Assembly (NCBI GenBank): GCA_937958185.1
Contig: CALFFN010000028.1
Span: 78,207 to 142,206 of the forward strand
Origin: an uncultured Neglectibacter sp.
GTDB taxonomy: Bacteria; Bacillota; Clostridia; Oscillospirales; Acutalibacteraceae
Reading direction: 5' to 3'
Length of the DNA stretch: 64,000 nt
Below are positions 15,975-25,403 of this stretch, one piece after another; position 1 is the stretch's first letter; each line of letters opens with the position of its first letter. The notes under the pieces were generated by a model that saw only the letters and a program-made list of their open reading frames with translations, was not told the DNA's origin and did no database searches. The position numbers were made by a program, and so were the translations under genes.

Positions 15975-17771
15975 ATCTAATTTCAGCACTGCCATGAAGG
16001 CTTCCTGGGGGACCTCCACCGTGCCCAGCTGGCGCATACGCTTTTTGCCCTCTTTCTGCTTTTCCAGCAGCTTCTTCTTTCGGGTGATGTCGCCGCCATA
16101 GCATTTGGCAAGCACGTCCTTGCGCATGGCTTTCACCGTTTCCCGGGCAATGATCTTCCCGCCCACGCACGCCTGAATGGGCACCTCGAACAGCTGCCGG
16201 GGTATCTTCTCCTTCAGCTTTTCCGTCATCTTCCTGGCTCTGGGGTATGCCTTTTCCGCGTGGAGAATAAAGGAAAGGGCGTCCACCACCTCGCCGTTGA
16301 GCATGATGTCCAGCTTTACCAGCTCGCTGGGGCGATAGCCCATCAGCTCATAGTCGAAGGACGCATAGCCCCGGGTGCGGGATTTCAGCGCGTCAAAAAA
16401 ATCGTAAATGATTTCGTTCAGGGGCAGCTCATAGTGGATATCCACCCGGTCGGTGTCCAGATATTTCATATCCTTGAACACGCCACGGCGCTCCTGGCAC
16501 AGCTCCATAATGTTCCCCACATAGTCCGCCGGGGAGTAAATATGGGCGTTGGTGATGGGCTCTTCCGCGCTTTGAATGGCGGCGGGGTCGGGATAATTGG
16601 TGGGGTTGTCAATGGAAATTTCCTCGCCGTTGGTCTTCCTGATCCTGTACACCACGCTGGGGGCAGTGGTGATGAGGTCCAGATTATATTCCCGTTCCAA
16701 CCGCTCCTGAATGATCTCCATGTGCAAAAGCCCCAGGAATCCGCAGCGGAAACCAAAGCCCAGCGCCGCGGAGGTCTCCGGCTCGAAGGACAGGGAAGCG
16801 TCGTTCAGGCGCAGCTTTTCCAGCGCGTCCCGCAGGTCGGTATAATGGGCGCCGTCCGCCGGGTAAATGCCGCAGAACACCATGGGCTGCACAGCGCGGT
16901 AGCCCTCCAGCGGCTCCGCCGCCGGGCGCTCCGCCAGCGTGACCGTATCGCCCACCCGCGCCTGGCGCACGTCCTTGATGGAGGCGGCGATATAGCCCAC
17001 CTCCCCGGCGCACAGCGCGTCTGCCGGCTCCAAGGCGGTCGCCCGCATGAAGCCGCATTCCACCACGGTAAATTCCCCGCCGGTCGCCATCATGCGAATG
17101 GTGTCCCCGGGCTTCACCGTGCCGTCCTTCACCCGGACGTACACAATGACCCCCCGGTAGGAATCGTAATAGGAATCAAAAATCAGCGCCTGCAGGGGGG
17201 CGGTCTCGTCCCCGGAGGGCGCGGGGATATCGGTGACGATCCTCTCCAGCACGTCCTCCACGTTTTGCCCGGTTTTGGCGGAGATACGGGGCGCATCCAT
17301 GGCGGGCACGCCGATGACGTTTTCGATTTCATGGCAGACCCTGTCCGGGTCCGCGCTGGGCAGGTCGATCTTATTCACCACGGGCAGAATTTCCAGCCCG
17401 GCGTCCACCGCCAGATAGGTGTTCGCCAAAGTCTGGGCTTCGATGCCCTGGGACGCGTCCACCACCAGGATCGCGCCCTCACAGGCAGCCAGCGAACGGG
17501 ATACCTCGTAGTTAAAGTCCACGTGACCGGGGGTGTCGATCAAATTGAAAATGTAGTCCTCCCCGTCCTTTGCGGTGTACACCAGGGTGACGGCGTGGGC
17601 TTTGATGGTGATCCCCCGCTCCCGCTCCAAATCCATATTATCCAGCAGCTGGTTTTCCATTTCCCGCAGCGGGACGGCTTTGGTCTTTTCCAAAATGCGG
17701 TCCGCCAGCGTGCTTTTGCCGTGGTCGATGTGCGCCACGATGCTGAAATTCCTGATCTTGCTTCTATCCAT
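15969..17771 (-). CDS. lepA: Elongation factor 4 (LepA), ribosome back-translocation GTPase
   Basis: This 600-residue translational GTPase has AHIDHGKSTL, DTPGHVDF and NKIDLP. The EF-G-like domains II, III and V follow, and the LepA-specific C-terminal domain ends in KKLLEKQKEGKKRMRQLG. It acts on stalled or mis-translocated ribosomes. ATG 17771 is chosen because MDRSKIRNFSIVAHIDHG is the conserved N-terminus and AGGAGAGAAT precedes it. The stop codon falls inside a heptamer array. Confidence 0.95.
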   Translation of the reverse strand: MDRSKIRNFSIVAHIDHGKSTLADRILEKTKAVPLREMENQLLDNMDLERERGITIKAHAVTLVYTAKDGEDYIFNLIDTPGHVDFNYEVSRSLAACEGAILVVDASQGIEAQTLANTYLAVDAGLEILPVVNKIDLPSADPDRVCHEIENVIGVPAMDAPRISAKTGQNVEDVLERIVTDIPAPSGDETAPLQALIFDSYYDSYRGVIVYVRVKDGTVKPGDTIRMMATGGEFTVVECGFMRATALEPADALCAGEVGYIAASIKDVRQARVGDTVTLAERPAAEPLEGYRAVQPMVFCGIYPADGAHYTDLRDALEKLRLNDASLSFEPETSAALGFGFRCGFLGLLHMEIIQERLEREYNLDLITTAPSVVYRIRKTNGEEISIDNPTNYPDPAAIQSAEEPITNAHIYSPADYVGNIMELCQERRGVFKDMKYLDTDRVDIHYELPLNEIIYDFFDALKSRTRGYASFDYELMGYRPSELVKLDIMLNGEVVDALSFILHAEKAYPRARKMTEKLKEKIPRQLFEVPIQACVGGKIIARETVKAMRKDVLAKCYGGDITRKKKLLEKQKEGKKRMRQLGTVEVPQEAFMAVLKLDE

Positions 17772-17875
17772 ATTCTCTCCTGCTCCTGCCGTATGGCAGA
17801 GTTTTTCCAAAAGCATTCTCTTTGCAGTCTATTTTATCAAATTGTCCGGGTAAAGTAAACCTTTTTGGGGAAATG

Positions 17876-17912
17876 AAAAAAGCTGAGTATGGCTTTTCCC
17901 ACATCAGCTTTT
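17876..17912 (-). terminator. Likely terminator after the 18.0-20.9 kb surface-protein gene
   Basis: AAAAGCTGA/TCAGCTTTT stem with a 17-base loop and T runs on both strands, about 110 bp past the stop at 18024. Confidence 0.5.
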
Positions 17913-18023
17913 CCTCATTTTCTGTTTCTGATATGCGCAGAGCGTGCCTGCTGCCTGGAGAAAAACCCGGTGCTTTTCCCAAAGGGAAAGGGGTCATCCG
18001 CCAGGACATTGGGGAACAGCGGC

Positions 18024-20861
18024 TCACTTCACAATAAAGTTATATGGCTGCTCTGCGACGGAAGCGCCGGAAGCGTCCACAATGCGCACCAGCAGGCGGT
18101 AGGTCCCCCGCTCCTGCCCCTTGGGAACTGTCAGGTGCAGGGTGGCGCCGTCTCCGGTGGGAGTAAATCCCGGAGCGGGAGAAAAGCTCCAATCGCCGGA
18201 AGCGGAAGAATAGCTGCTGTTGTCAGGGCTTTTGCCGGTCTTTTGCAGCACCTCGTATTGCAGGGTATCTCCCTGCCGAATGCCGCGGTATTCCAGCAGG
18301 AACACCATGTCCACCGCTTCCTCGGAGGCGTCTACCAGCCGCTGGGTCTCCCCGCCCGGCGCCACACCTACCGAGCGCTGCTGCTCTTCCTTGCCGCGAT
18401 AGAGGGACACCCCCACAGCGGCTTCCGCGTCGGCAGTTCCCTGCCGTCCAATCATCTGAAGCCCCGCCCGGGGCGTCAGCGAAGCATGCAGCTGGTATTC
18501 ACCATCAAGGAACACCAGCTCGGGTACGCTGGAGAAATTCAGGAACACAGAGGACGAACCGCTTGCAGGAATGGTAAAGGTCAGCGAGCCGTCCTCCTCC
18601 GCCATAACGTTTTCGCAGTCCCCGGACACTACAAGCTCCTCCGGGAAACGGTAGGAGCGCGTTCCGTCGGGACTGGTAGCCCACAGGTGGATAAACGCCC
18701 CCGCCGCATATCGGCTGTTATGCGCAGGGATCTGAGGGGTCAAGGTACAACCCCATGTAAATTCATCTGTTTCTGTCCGCTCCAGCCCCAGGCTGCAGCT
18801 TTCCTCCGCCGCCACGGTAAAGGATGCGTGAGCACCGTCGTTTGAAGACCCGAACAAACCGCTGACCATCCCCAGGCAGTATTCCCCGGTGGTCATTTCC
18901 GTGCTTCCCAGAAAATCCACCACAAAAATCAGGTTTTCCACCACCTCCGTGGTGCTGTCAGAGGGAAGAACATAGCTGCCGGAACCTGTCAGGGACTCAA
19001 AGCTGGTGAGAGGAATACCTGTTAGTTGCTCCAGAGCGGTAGAGGTGTGGCTGTAATAAGTACAGCCGCCATTTGACATATCCCCCAAAACGATTTTTGT
19101 GCCTGAGGAAAATGCTTTCTGGCTCAGCGTGCCGTCCTCCGCTTTCTGGTACAGACGCAGATATCTTCTGGTAGAACCGAAGATAGAGCCGGAGGGCGTA
19201 TATTTGGAAACGATGTGAGCTGTCACCGAACCCGTCGTCATAATGGTAGGGTTATCCCCGGAGAACCCGGCGGAAAACCTTCTGCCGCGAACGATCTGTG
19301 CTCCCGGGGAAGCGGTTCCGCCGTCATCGGCAGCAGCCATCGGGATCGCTTCCACCGCGTCAAATGCGGCTTCCTCCTGATCGTCGGCGCTGAACAGCGC
19401 CTGCAGGAAATTCTGCTGCTTCTGCACCGTCGCCACGCAGCGGAACAATCTGCCTGTCTCCGTAGGCACGATCTTCCACCGATAGCTTTGAGAGGTTTCC
19501 CCGGAAATATCCTTCCACGCCAGAGTATCCTGCTTTAAGGGCAGCGCTTCCCCTGCCGCCAGCACACAGGTCTGCCAGCGGTAGGAAAGTATTTCGTACC
19601 CCTCCAGGGCAGGCACGGTAAACACTTTGCTGTCGCCGTCCTGCTTTACGGTAATTTTCGCGGTCATCGACCCGTTCCAGTTCGCGATGAAATAAAGGTC
19701 TGTCCTGTCCCCCACGGCAAAGGCGGAGCCCGCTTCCCGCAGGGTATTGGGGGCGTCCTTCGTCTCCGTCCAGCCGCAGAAGGAGTAGGTATAAAGCCCG
19801 TCTCCCTCCGGGGCGGAAAACTCCGCGGGCGCTGCCGGCAGGGTGATCTTCCCGTCCAGCACGGGAAGGGTCTTTGTGACCGTATCGCCGTCGGCGCAGC
19901 TGCCCTTGCCGCACTGGAACGTCACGGGAAGCATTGTGCCCGCTTCCCGGTAGCCCGCCGCCAGCATGGCTTCCCGGAAGCTTTCATTTTCCGCCGAGCA
20001 GAAAAAGGCTGGTCCGTCCGTCCTGGGATAGAAAATTTCTTCCCCGATCTCCTGCTGTGTGATCCGTTCGATCACATATTTTGTTTCATTGCCGCTCTCC
20101 GTGGAAGAAACGGCGCTGCTCTGCTCGCCGGAAGAATTTTCCTCCGGCTTGCTTTCCGGCGCAGGTGTTCCTTCGGCTTCCCCGCTGTCCGGCTTGCTGT
20201 CCTGTTTTTCTTCCTGCTGATTCTCCTGCAGGGCTTCCACCTCCTGCGCAGCAGAAGATACGGCATTCTGTTCCTCGCCGGGAGCGGTATCCCCAAGGGA
20301 AGAAGCATCGTCCTGACTGCCGCTGGCGGGATCGTCCGCCGCCGGGGCGGGGGTCGGGTCAGGCTGGCTCACCGCAGAAGGGTCCTCCACAGCCGTCTCC
20401 CGCTTTTTTGTGACCTTCGCTTCCGTGAAGCCGTTCTCCACAGAGCCTGGCTTGGGGGCAAGCGCCGCGCTGCCGCCGGAAAATGCCCGGTCGCCAATGC
20501 GCAGTAAACCCTTGGGCAGCACCAGGCTGCCGGAAAGCTCCCCGCAGTTATAGAAGGTGTAGCTGCCGATAGAAGTCAGATCCGCGCCCAGCTTCACGGA
20601 CTTCACCTGACAATCGGCAAAGGGCGCTGTGTCCGCGGTGAAATCCCGGATCGCGCCGGAGCCGCTGATGGTCAGCACTCCGTTTTCCGTCAGGGTGGCG
20701 GTAACGCTTTCCGGGTTCACGCCGATATCGAAGGTACGCTCCGCGCCTTGGGCAATAACAGTCAGACCGCCGGCGGAAAGGCTGGTGGTGACAAGCGCCG
20801 CGGAAAGCAGTACGCACAGCAGCGCTCTGCCTTTTTTCTTCCATTGCCGGAAAAATTTCAT
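18024..20861 (-). CDS. Large secreted protein of the TasA/SipW locus (BspA-like N-terminus)
   Basis: This 945-residue protein starts with a basic signal region (MKFFRQWKKKGRALLC) and a hydrophobic core ending near AGG. Residues 45-130 contain one or two LRR_5-type units (LTSIGSYTFYNC, LLRIGDRAF). A long Ser/Glu/Pro-rich linker follows (about 140-265). The rest is predicted beta-rich, with Ig-like or YPP-type segments such as YSFCGWTETKD and PYNFIVK at the very end. There is no obvious wall anchor. It is the last gene of the surface-fibre cluster and is probably a large extracellular component. Its precise role is unknown. Confidence 0.65.
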   Translation of the reverse strand: MKFFRQWKKKGRALLCVLLSAALVTTSLSAGGLTVIAQGAERTFDIGVNPESVTATLTENGVLTISGSGAIRDFTADTAPFADCQVKSVKLGADLTSIGSYTFYNCGELSGSLVLPKGLLRIGDRAFSGGSAALAPKPGSVENGFTEAKVTKKRETAVEDPSAVSQPDPTPAPAADDPASGSQDDASSLGDTAPGEEQNAVSSAAQEVEALQENQQEEKQDSKPDSGEAEGTPAPESKPEENSSGEQSSAVSSTESGNETKYVIERITQQEIGEEIFYPRTDGPAFFCSAENESFREAMLAAGYREAGTMLPVTFQCGKGSCADGDTVTKTLPVLDGKITLPAAPAEFSAPEGDGLYTYSFCGWTETKDAPNTLREAGSAFAVGDRTDLYFIANWNGSMTAKITVKQDGDSKVFTVPALEGYEILSYRWQTCVLAAGEALPLKQDTLAWKDISGETSQSYRWKIVPTETGRLFRCVATVQKQQNFLQALFSADDQEEAAFDAVEAIPMAAADDGGTASPGAQIVRGRRFSAGFSGDNPTIMTTGSVTAHIVSKYTPSGSIFGSTRRYLRLYQKAEDGTLSQKAFSSGTKIVLGDMSNGGCTYYSHTSTALEQLTGIPLTSFESLTGSGSYVLPSDSTTEVVENLIFVVDFLGSTEMTTGEYCLGMVSGLFGSSNDGAHASFTVAAEESCSLGLERTETDEFTWGCTLTPQIPAHNSRYAAGAFIHLWATSPDGTRSYRFPEELVVSGDCENVMAEEDGSLTFTIPASGSSSVFLNFSSVPELVFLDGEYQLHASLTPRAGLQMIGRQGTADAEAAVGVSLYRGKEEQQRSVGVAPGGETQRLVDASEEAVDMVFLLEYRGIRQGDTLQYEVLQKTGKSPDNSSYSSASGDWSFSPAPGFTPTGDGATLHLTVPKGQERGTYRLLVRIVDASGASVAEQPYNFIVK

Positions 20862-20898
20862 GGAACGGACCCCCCTTTCTGCAAAGTCACAGGGCTTC

Positions 20899-21657
20899 TC
20901 AGCCCTCTGTCACGGTAAAATCGTCCGCAGTATAGCTGCTTTGCTGATCTTTCTTCAAAAATGTCAGGGCATAACGGACGCCCGGCTCGGCGGTAAAGGT
21001 CACGCTGCCGGGAGAAGCGCCGGACAGCAGCGCGTTCAGCGGGTCGGGGATCAGGGTATCGGGACCTGTCACCGTCACGGGAAGCCCGCTGCCACCGAAA
21101 AGCTCCAGCACCACAGCGCCGTCCTGCTCGGAAACTTCCCATTGCACCGGCACATCTTCCGCTGTAAAACCGAACCGGGCGCTGATGCTTCTGGTATAGG
21201 GCGCGGTACACTGGGCGGTAATGGTGACGGCGCCGTCCGCGCCAAAATCTGACTTTTTCAGGGAAACGGTCACATTCTTTGTCTGAAAACTGCCGGAAAG
21301 CTCGCCGGAGCCTTCCGCGCCCGCGATCGGGCTTCCCTCTGCGCTTCTCGCCCAGTAGGAATATTGCAGCGTTCCTTCCGTGCAGCGCAGCTCGTCCACA
21401 AAATTGGACAGGGAAAATGTGATCTCTACAGGGTCATCGCCTGTCGGCTCGCTGATATGATAGTAGGGCGAAGCCTCTGTGAGCTTGTCGCTGGTAAAAT
21501 AAAAGGGCACGGGGACCGCTGCCCCGTTTGCCGAATCCTGCCGAACATACTTTGCCAGCGTAGCCCCAAAAGCAGACAGCAGCAATGCCAGCGCCATTGC
21601 AAAGCACAATGCCGCCAGCACCCGGTTCGCCAACCTTTTCCTGTTCTGCTTCTTCAT
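20899..21657 (-). CDS. TasA/CalY-like secreted protein with SipW-type signal peptide
   Basis: A 252-residue protein. Its signal peptide ends in GATLAKY near residue 36, the hallmark of substrates cut by SipW-class peptidases. The mature part is short, beta-rich and Cys-poor, as in TasA/camelysin fibre subunits, although sequence beyond the signal is not clearly alignable by eye. It lies 37 bp before the large secreted gene and 34 bp after the next TasA-like gene, so one operon is likely. Confidence 0.7.
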   Translation of the reverse strand: MKKQNRKRLANRVLAALCFAMALALLLSAFGATLAKYVRQDSANGAAVPVPFYFTSDKLTEASPYYHISEPTGDDPVEITFSLSNFVDELRCTEGTLQYSYWARSAEGSPIAGAEGSGELSGSFQTKNVTVSLKKSDFGADGAVTITAQCTAPYTRSISARFGFTAEDVPVQWEVSEQDGAVVLELFGGSGLPVTVTGPDTLIPDPLNALLSGASPGSVTFTAEPGVRYALTFLKKDQQSSYTADDFTVTEG

Positions 21658-21691
21658 GGGCGTTCCCCCTTAAAAGCACGTTTCCGCTCCG

Positions 21692-22315
21692 CTATCCGGC
21701 GCTTTCCCCGCCGGAAGGTCCACTGGAGCCCGCGGGCTGCGGTTCCTCCTCCGTGGGCTGCACCTGTTTTGTGGTCACTGTGACGGTAACCATGTCGATC
21801 TCCTCGCTGTAGTCGCCGTCCGTCTCGGTGGCAGGCCATCGAATGGAAAGCTCGTAGGAATGCTTTCGCTTTTTCCCCTCTGCCCCACCGGAAATGGGCA
21901 GCTTCCCGCCGGTGGCAAGAAGCTGGTCGTTCAGCTCTCCCACCAGCGTGCTGTCCCCGTCCCCCGCTTCCTTCTGCCCCAGCAGGGAAAAGGTCAGGGG
22001 CAGGTTCCCCATCGTGTCGATCTTTATTTCATATTCCATTTCCACGTCGCATTCCCGCCCGTCCTCATAATTCTGGACGGTGAACCGCGTGGTGCGGGTC
22101 TCGCCGGGAGACATATTCTCCAGGGACAAATCAAAGTCCATACTGCCGCCGCCCGCAAAGGCAGCGGTCTGCATGGAAACTGTTCCACTGAACCGGGAAG
22201 TATATTTTGCCAGCGTCCCAGTGGCTGCCAGCATAGTTGCCACTACCGCCAGTAAAAGATACACCGGCAGCCGGGAGGTCTTTTTATAATGTTTCATTTT
22301 CACCGGCTTCTTCAT
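21692..22315 (-). CDS. TasA/CalY-like secreted protein with SipW-type signal peptide
   Basis: A 207-residue protein with a basic N-terminus, a hydrophobic core and TGTLAKYTSRFSGT near residues 33-46. This is a classical SipW-cognate signal followed by the FSGT segment common in TasA relatives. The body contains the SPGE and FTVQNY motifs typical of camelysin-type beta domains. The tail is Pro/Gly/Ser-rich. It directly follows the first signal peptidase gene on the minus strand. Confidence 0.75.
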   Translation of the reverse strand: MKKPVKMKHYKKTSRLPVYLLLAVVATMLAATGTLAKYTSRFSGTVSMQTAAFAGGGSMDFDLSLENMSPGETRTTRFTVQNYEDGRECDVEMEYEIKIDTMGNLPLTFSLLGQKEAGDGDSTLVGELNDQLLATGGKLPISGGAEGKKRKHSYELSIRWPATETDGDYSEEIDMVTVTVTTKQVQPTEEEPQPAGSSGPSGGESAG

Positions 22316-22361
22316 GGCTTTCTTTCCTTTATCCCGCCGTTCCGGCGAACCGAATGGTTTT

Positions 22362-22883
22362 TTATTCTTCTTTGTAGCGCTTTCCCCTGTTCTTTCCAGC
22401 CCCGATCCAATCCGGCAGCTTGATCAGCAATACGCCGATCACGAGCAGGGTCAGGATACCGAAGGGGGAACGGAGAAATTCTATCACGCTGCCGGCGCCC
22501 GGCAAAACGAGCTGAAGCTTCCCCACGATCTTTTCCGGGGAGAGCAGGTCACCGTCTTCCGTATTGTTGGCGTCGCCCTGGGTGATAAACTGCCCGGACA
22601 CCGTGCCCATAATGCGGTGGGTCACCGTGGCGCCCTGGCTGTCGTGGAAGGTGACCACGTCTCCCAGCTTATATTCGTCCTGTGCCTTGACAAGGATCAG
22701 GTCCCCCGGGGAAAGGCTGGGCTCCATGCTGCCGGTGGTAACGATATAGTGGGAATATCCGAAAACCTGGGGCGCTTCCAAATGCAGCACGCTTTGCTGC
22801 ACCAGCAGCCAGAGATTCAGTACCAGCACTATGCACAGCAGCGCTGTCAATATTCCCCGCAGCACCCTTATCATAACTCTCAT
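22362..22883 (-). CDS. sipW: SipW-type (ER-type) signal peptidase I
   Basis: A 173-residue membrane peptidase. One helix precedes the catalytic Ser52 in TTGSMEPSLSPGD. The general base is a histidine (His89 in VTHRIM) instead of the lysine of standard bacterial enzymes, the ER-type signature of SipW. QGDANNTED follows, and a second membrane helix is near the C-terminus. It should process the TasA-like substrates encoded next to it. ATG 22883 is preferred over an upstream in-frame start because AAAGGAA lies before it and the helix begins right after. Confidence 0.88.
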   Translation of the reverse strand: MRVMIRVLRGILTALLCIVLVLNLWLLVQQSVLHLEAPQVFGYSHYIVTTGSMEPSLSPGDLILVKAQDEYKLGDVVTFHDSQGATVTHRIMGTVSGQFITQGDANNTEDGDLLSPEKIVGKLQLVLPGAGSVIEFLRSPFGILTLLVIGVLLIKLPDWIGAGKNRGKRYKEE

Positions 22884-22911
22884 GGCGATTCCTTTCTCCA
22901 GCCCATGGCGC

Positions 22912-24483
22912 TCAGTGTACGCCCGGATAGCGGAAATCTCCCTCATAGCTGATCTCCGACTCCTTGATAATTTGAGAAGCGTTCAGGGTAATGGATACCA
23001 GATAGGTCCTGTTTTTGGTGCTGCCGGCCTTGCCCGCCGCCAGGTCCAGCGCGTTGTCCCGCTCCTGCGCATACCAGTCCTCGTACTCCCACTCCCAGTC
23101 GATCCGAAAATGCTGTACGCTGTTTGCCGGAATTACGATCTGTTTGGATTGCAGCGCCTGGTCGGAAGAGGAAATCTTTTCCCGGTACAGATAGCTGTAA
23201 TTGGTATCCTCATTTATCATGGAGTACCGAATGGGCAGGTGGAAGGAATGCTCTTCCATACAAAGGGTGTACGCAATATCAAAATCTTCCGGGTTTTCCA
23301 GGCGAAATTCATAATAGCCCTTGGAGCCCGGCGCAACTACCTGGGTCCCGCCGGTAGAGGTGCGGTCTGAGGAAGCATCCGTTCGGTGCTTGAACAGATC
23401 AATTGCCGACCGCTGCTTCCAGGAGATCCCTGTCTCCGCATCTATCGCGTCCAGCCCCTGCCAGGTCTCCGTTTCAGAGGACTCCGGCGGCAGGCTGCTT
23501 TCAGGTTCCCGATCAGGTGCGTCCGCCGGGCTTTGCCCCGAAGAGCTTTGTGCCGGAGAGCTTACAGGAACTTTTGCCGGCGGAGCATATTCTTCGGGCA
23601 GCTGGGGGACCTCTTCCGCTTCCCCGTCTTCTACCAGGATCACGTTGTCTCCCACAGTGACTGTTTCCCCGTCCGGAAGGGTAAGCTCTCCGTCTGGGGA
23701 AAGCGTAGAACCGTCCTCAATTTTTACAGAACCGTCCTTTTCCACCACCACGCCGGAGATCGCCTCTTCTCCCGGAGAAACGGGGACCGGGCTGCCCTCG
23801 GCAGGGACTACCACGCCCTTTGCGGGCAGCAGCACATCGCCCTGTGCGGAAACCAGCGACCCTTCGGGCAGCACCGCCCGGGCAGGAGGAGAAACCTTCA
23901 GTGCAGAACCGGCAAAATCTACGATCTTCCCGTCCCTTGTCACAAAGTAAGCGCTTTCCGCCTCCACCTCCAGCACACTGTCCTCCCCCATAGTCAGGGT
24001 AAATTCCAGCATTCTGGCGTCCTCGGGCATTTGGAAAGATGTGCTTCCCCCCGAAAAATCGGCGGATACGCTGCCGGAAAAGTCCAGCGTCAGCTCCATT
24101 TCCGTGACCGTATCCCCGCTGCTGCTTTTCACTTCCAGCCTGTGGTCTCCGGCTTGCACCCCGGAGAAATAGAACTTTCCCTGGCTGTCCGTAACGTCGC
24201 TGTTTTCCGTATCCACCAGCAGCACGGTCGCCCCGGAAACAGGGTCGCCCGAGCTGTGGCACAATCTTCCGCTGAGATAACGGACCGTTTCCTGTCCCCG
24301 AAGGGATTCTTCCCCAGGGGAAAGCACGATGGTATCTACCAGCTCCCCGGAGGAGCCGGAAGCGTTTCTTCCCAGCAGGAAGCCCACCATGCCGGAGGTC
24401 AGGGTCAAGGCGACAAAAAGCACCATCACCATGGCTGAGAGGGGAAAATGCCTTGGGTATTTTCCGTTTCCTTTTTCCGCCAA
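22912..24483 (-). CDS. Membrane-anchored protein with carboxypeptidase-regulatory-like domain
   Basis: This 523-residue protein starts at TTG 24483 behind a strong AGGAGG. A single membrane helix (about 15-38) is followed by a domain resembling the carboxypeptidase regulatory fold (GRLCHSSGDPVSGATVLLVD, about 70-135). A segment rich in DGE/PDG turns and a Pro/Ser linker come next. The C-terminal domain (about 390-520) has YYEFRLENPEDFDIAYTL, as in accessory proteins of TasA loci. It may anchor or template the fibre. It sits between the two peptidase/TasA subclusters. Confidence 0.55.
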   Translation of the reverse strand: MAEKGNGKYPRHFPLSAMVMVLFVALTLTSGMVGFLLGRNASGSSGELVDTIVLSPGEESLRGQETVRYLSGRLCHSSGDPVSGATVLLVDTENSDVTDSQGKFYFSGVQAGDHRLEVKSSSGDTVTEMELTLDFSGSVSADFSGGSTSFQMPEDARMLEFTLTMGEDSVLEVEAESAYFVTRDGKIVDFAGSALKVSPPARAVLPEGSLVSAQGDVLLPAKGVVVPAEGSPVPVSPGEEAISGVVVEKDGSVKIEDGSTLSPDGELTLPDGETVTVGDNVILVEDGEAEEVPQLPEEYAPPAKVPVSSPAQSSSGQSPADAPDREPESSLPPESSETETWQGLDAIDAETGISWKQRSAIDLFKHRTDASSDRTSTGGTQVVAPGSKGYYEFRLENPEDFDIAYTLCMEEHSFHLPIRYSMINEDTNYSYLYREKISSSDQALQSKQIVIPANSVQHFRIDWEWEYEDWYAQERDNALDLAAGKAGSTKNRTYLVSITLNASQIIKESEISYEGDFRYPGVH

Positions 24484-24510
24484 ATCCCTTTCCTCCTTTC
24501 CAAAACAGGA

Positions 24511-24550
24511 AGCCCCCGGCAGAGGGCATTAAAGTCCTCTGCCGAGGGCT
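24511..24550 (-). terminator. Attenuator-like hairpin between the main TasA-like gene and the rest of the locus
   Basis: A near-perfect stem of CGGCAGAGG with CCTCTGCCG, extended by GCCC/GGGC. There is no T run on the minus strand, so partial termination or mRNA stabilisation is more likely than a full stop. A second small GCTGCTGCC hairpin is at 24590-24610. Confidence 0.5.
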
Positions 24551-24618
24551 CTTATTGCCATCGGTTGTGCCATAACGGCAACCTGTTTCCTGCTGCTACG
24601 GCAGCAGCCTTAATTTCC

Positions 24619-25284
24619 TCAGGTGCCTGCGGTCGGCTCGACCTGAGTGAACACTACTCTAACAGTAAATGTAGCGCCGGTTCCGGGATCCTTGCCCAAA
24701 GCCAGATCGGCGGCGTTAGTAGCGCTGGTTTCCTCAAAGGGCCATTTCCAGTTGACGTTTACCTTAACAGCATTCTTGGTAGTATCCATTTCGCCCGCGG
24801 CTATCGTATCGCTTTTCAGAAGGTAGCCCAGACCGGGAGTTTTCGTCTTTGAAAAAACATTGTTTGCCTCATTGCTGCCTTCATACATTTTGAAATTCGT
24901 GGGGAAGTCAGAAGAGTTGCCGTCTATGTACACTGCATACTCGGTATCAACTTCCGTGGGCACATTCGCCTTTGCAGTGGTCAAATCGATCACAAAGCCG
25001 CCGGTCATGCCGGGAGCCACCTTGCCATTTGACACACCTTTCTTATTGGTTGCGGTGTCATACAGGGACCCTAACGGAACCGGGGTAGACGTCAGCGTTG
25101 TTGCACTTGCGCCGCTCCCCATTGTCACTGTTGCGCCAACGTTCCACTTAGCGACAGTCATCGTGGTCGTACCCGCGAAGCTCTCCGTATACTTGGCCAA
25201 AGTTCCGGAAGACAGGCTGGTGGTGATCAGCGTCAGCGCCATGGCAGCTACGCCAAGACGAGCTGCAATGCTTTTCTTTTTCAT
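24619..25284 (-). CDS. TasA/CalY-like major secreted subunit
   Basis: A 221-residue protein. The signal peptide ends in SSGTLAKYTESFAGTTT near residues 28-43, the SipW-cognate motif plus the N-terminal TasA segment. The mature domain is beta-rich with many Thr, Ser and Gly. The C-terminal WKWPFEE and ATFTVRVVFTQVEPT match the ends of camelysin/TasA-like proteins. It is the best candidate for the fibre-forming subunit because it comes first in the locus after the second peptidase and is followed by an attenuator-like hairpin. ATG 25284 has AGGAA at a good distance. Confidence 0.78.
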   Translation of the reverse strand: MKKKSIAARLGVAAMALTLITTSLSSGTLAKYTESFAGTTTMTVAKWNVGATVTMGSGASATTLTSTPVPLGSLYDTATNKKGVSNGKVAPGMTGGFVIDLTTAKANVPTEVDTEYAVYIDGNSSDFPTNFKMYEGSNEANNVFSKTKTPGLGYLLKSDTIAAGEMDTTKNAVKVNVNWKWPFEETSATNAADLALGKDPGTGATFTVRVVFTQVEPTAGT

Positions 25285-25403
25285 TTGCTGTTCCTCCATG
25301 TGTTATAAATTTTTGATATCTTCACAGCGCCATGCAAGCGCTGCTATATCCTGAAAACAAAGGTCTTTTACCCAGGGCAGCAATTACAGCGTTCTCCCTG
25401 CGG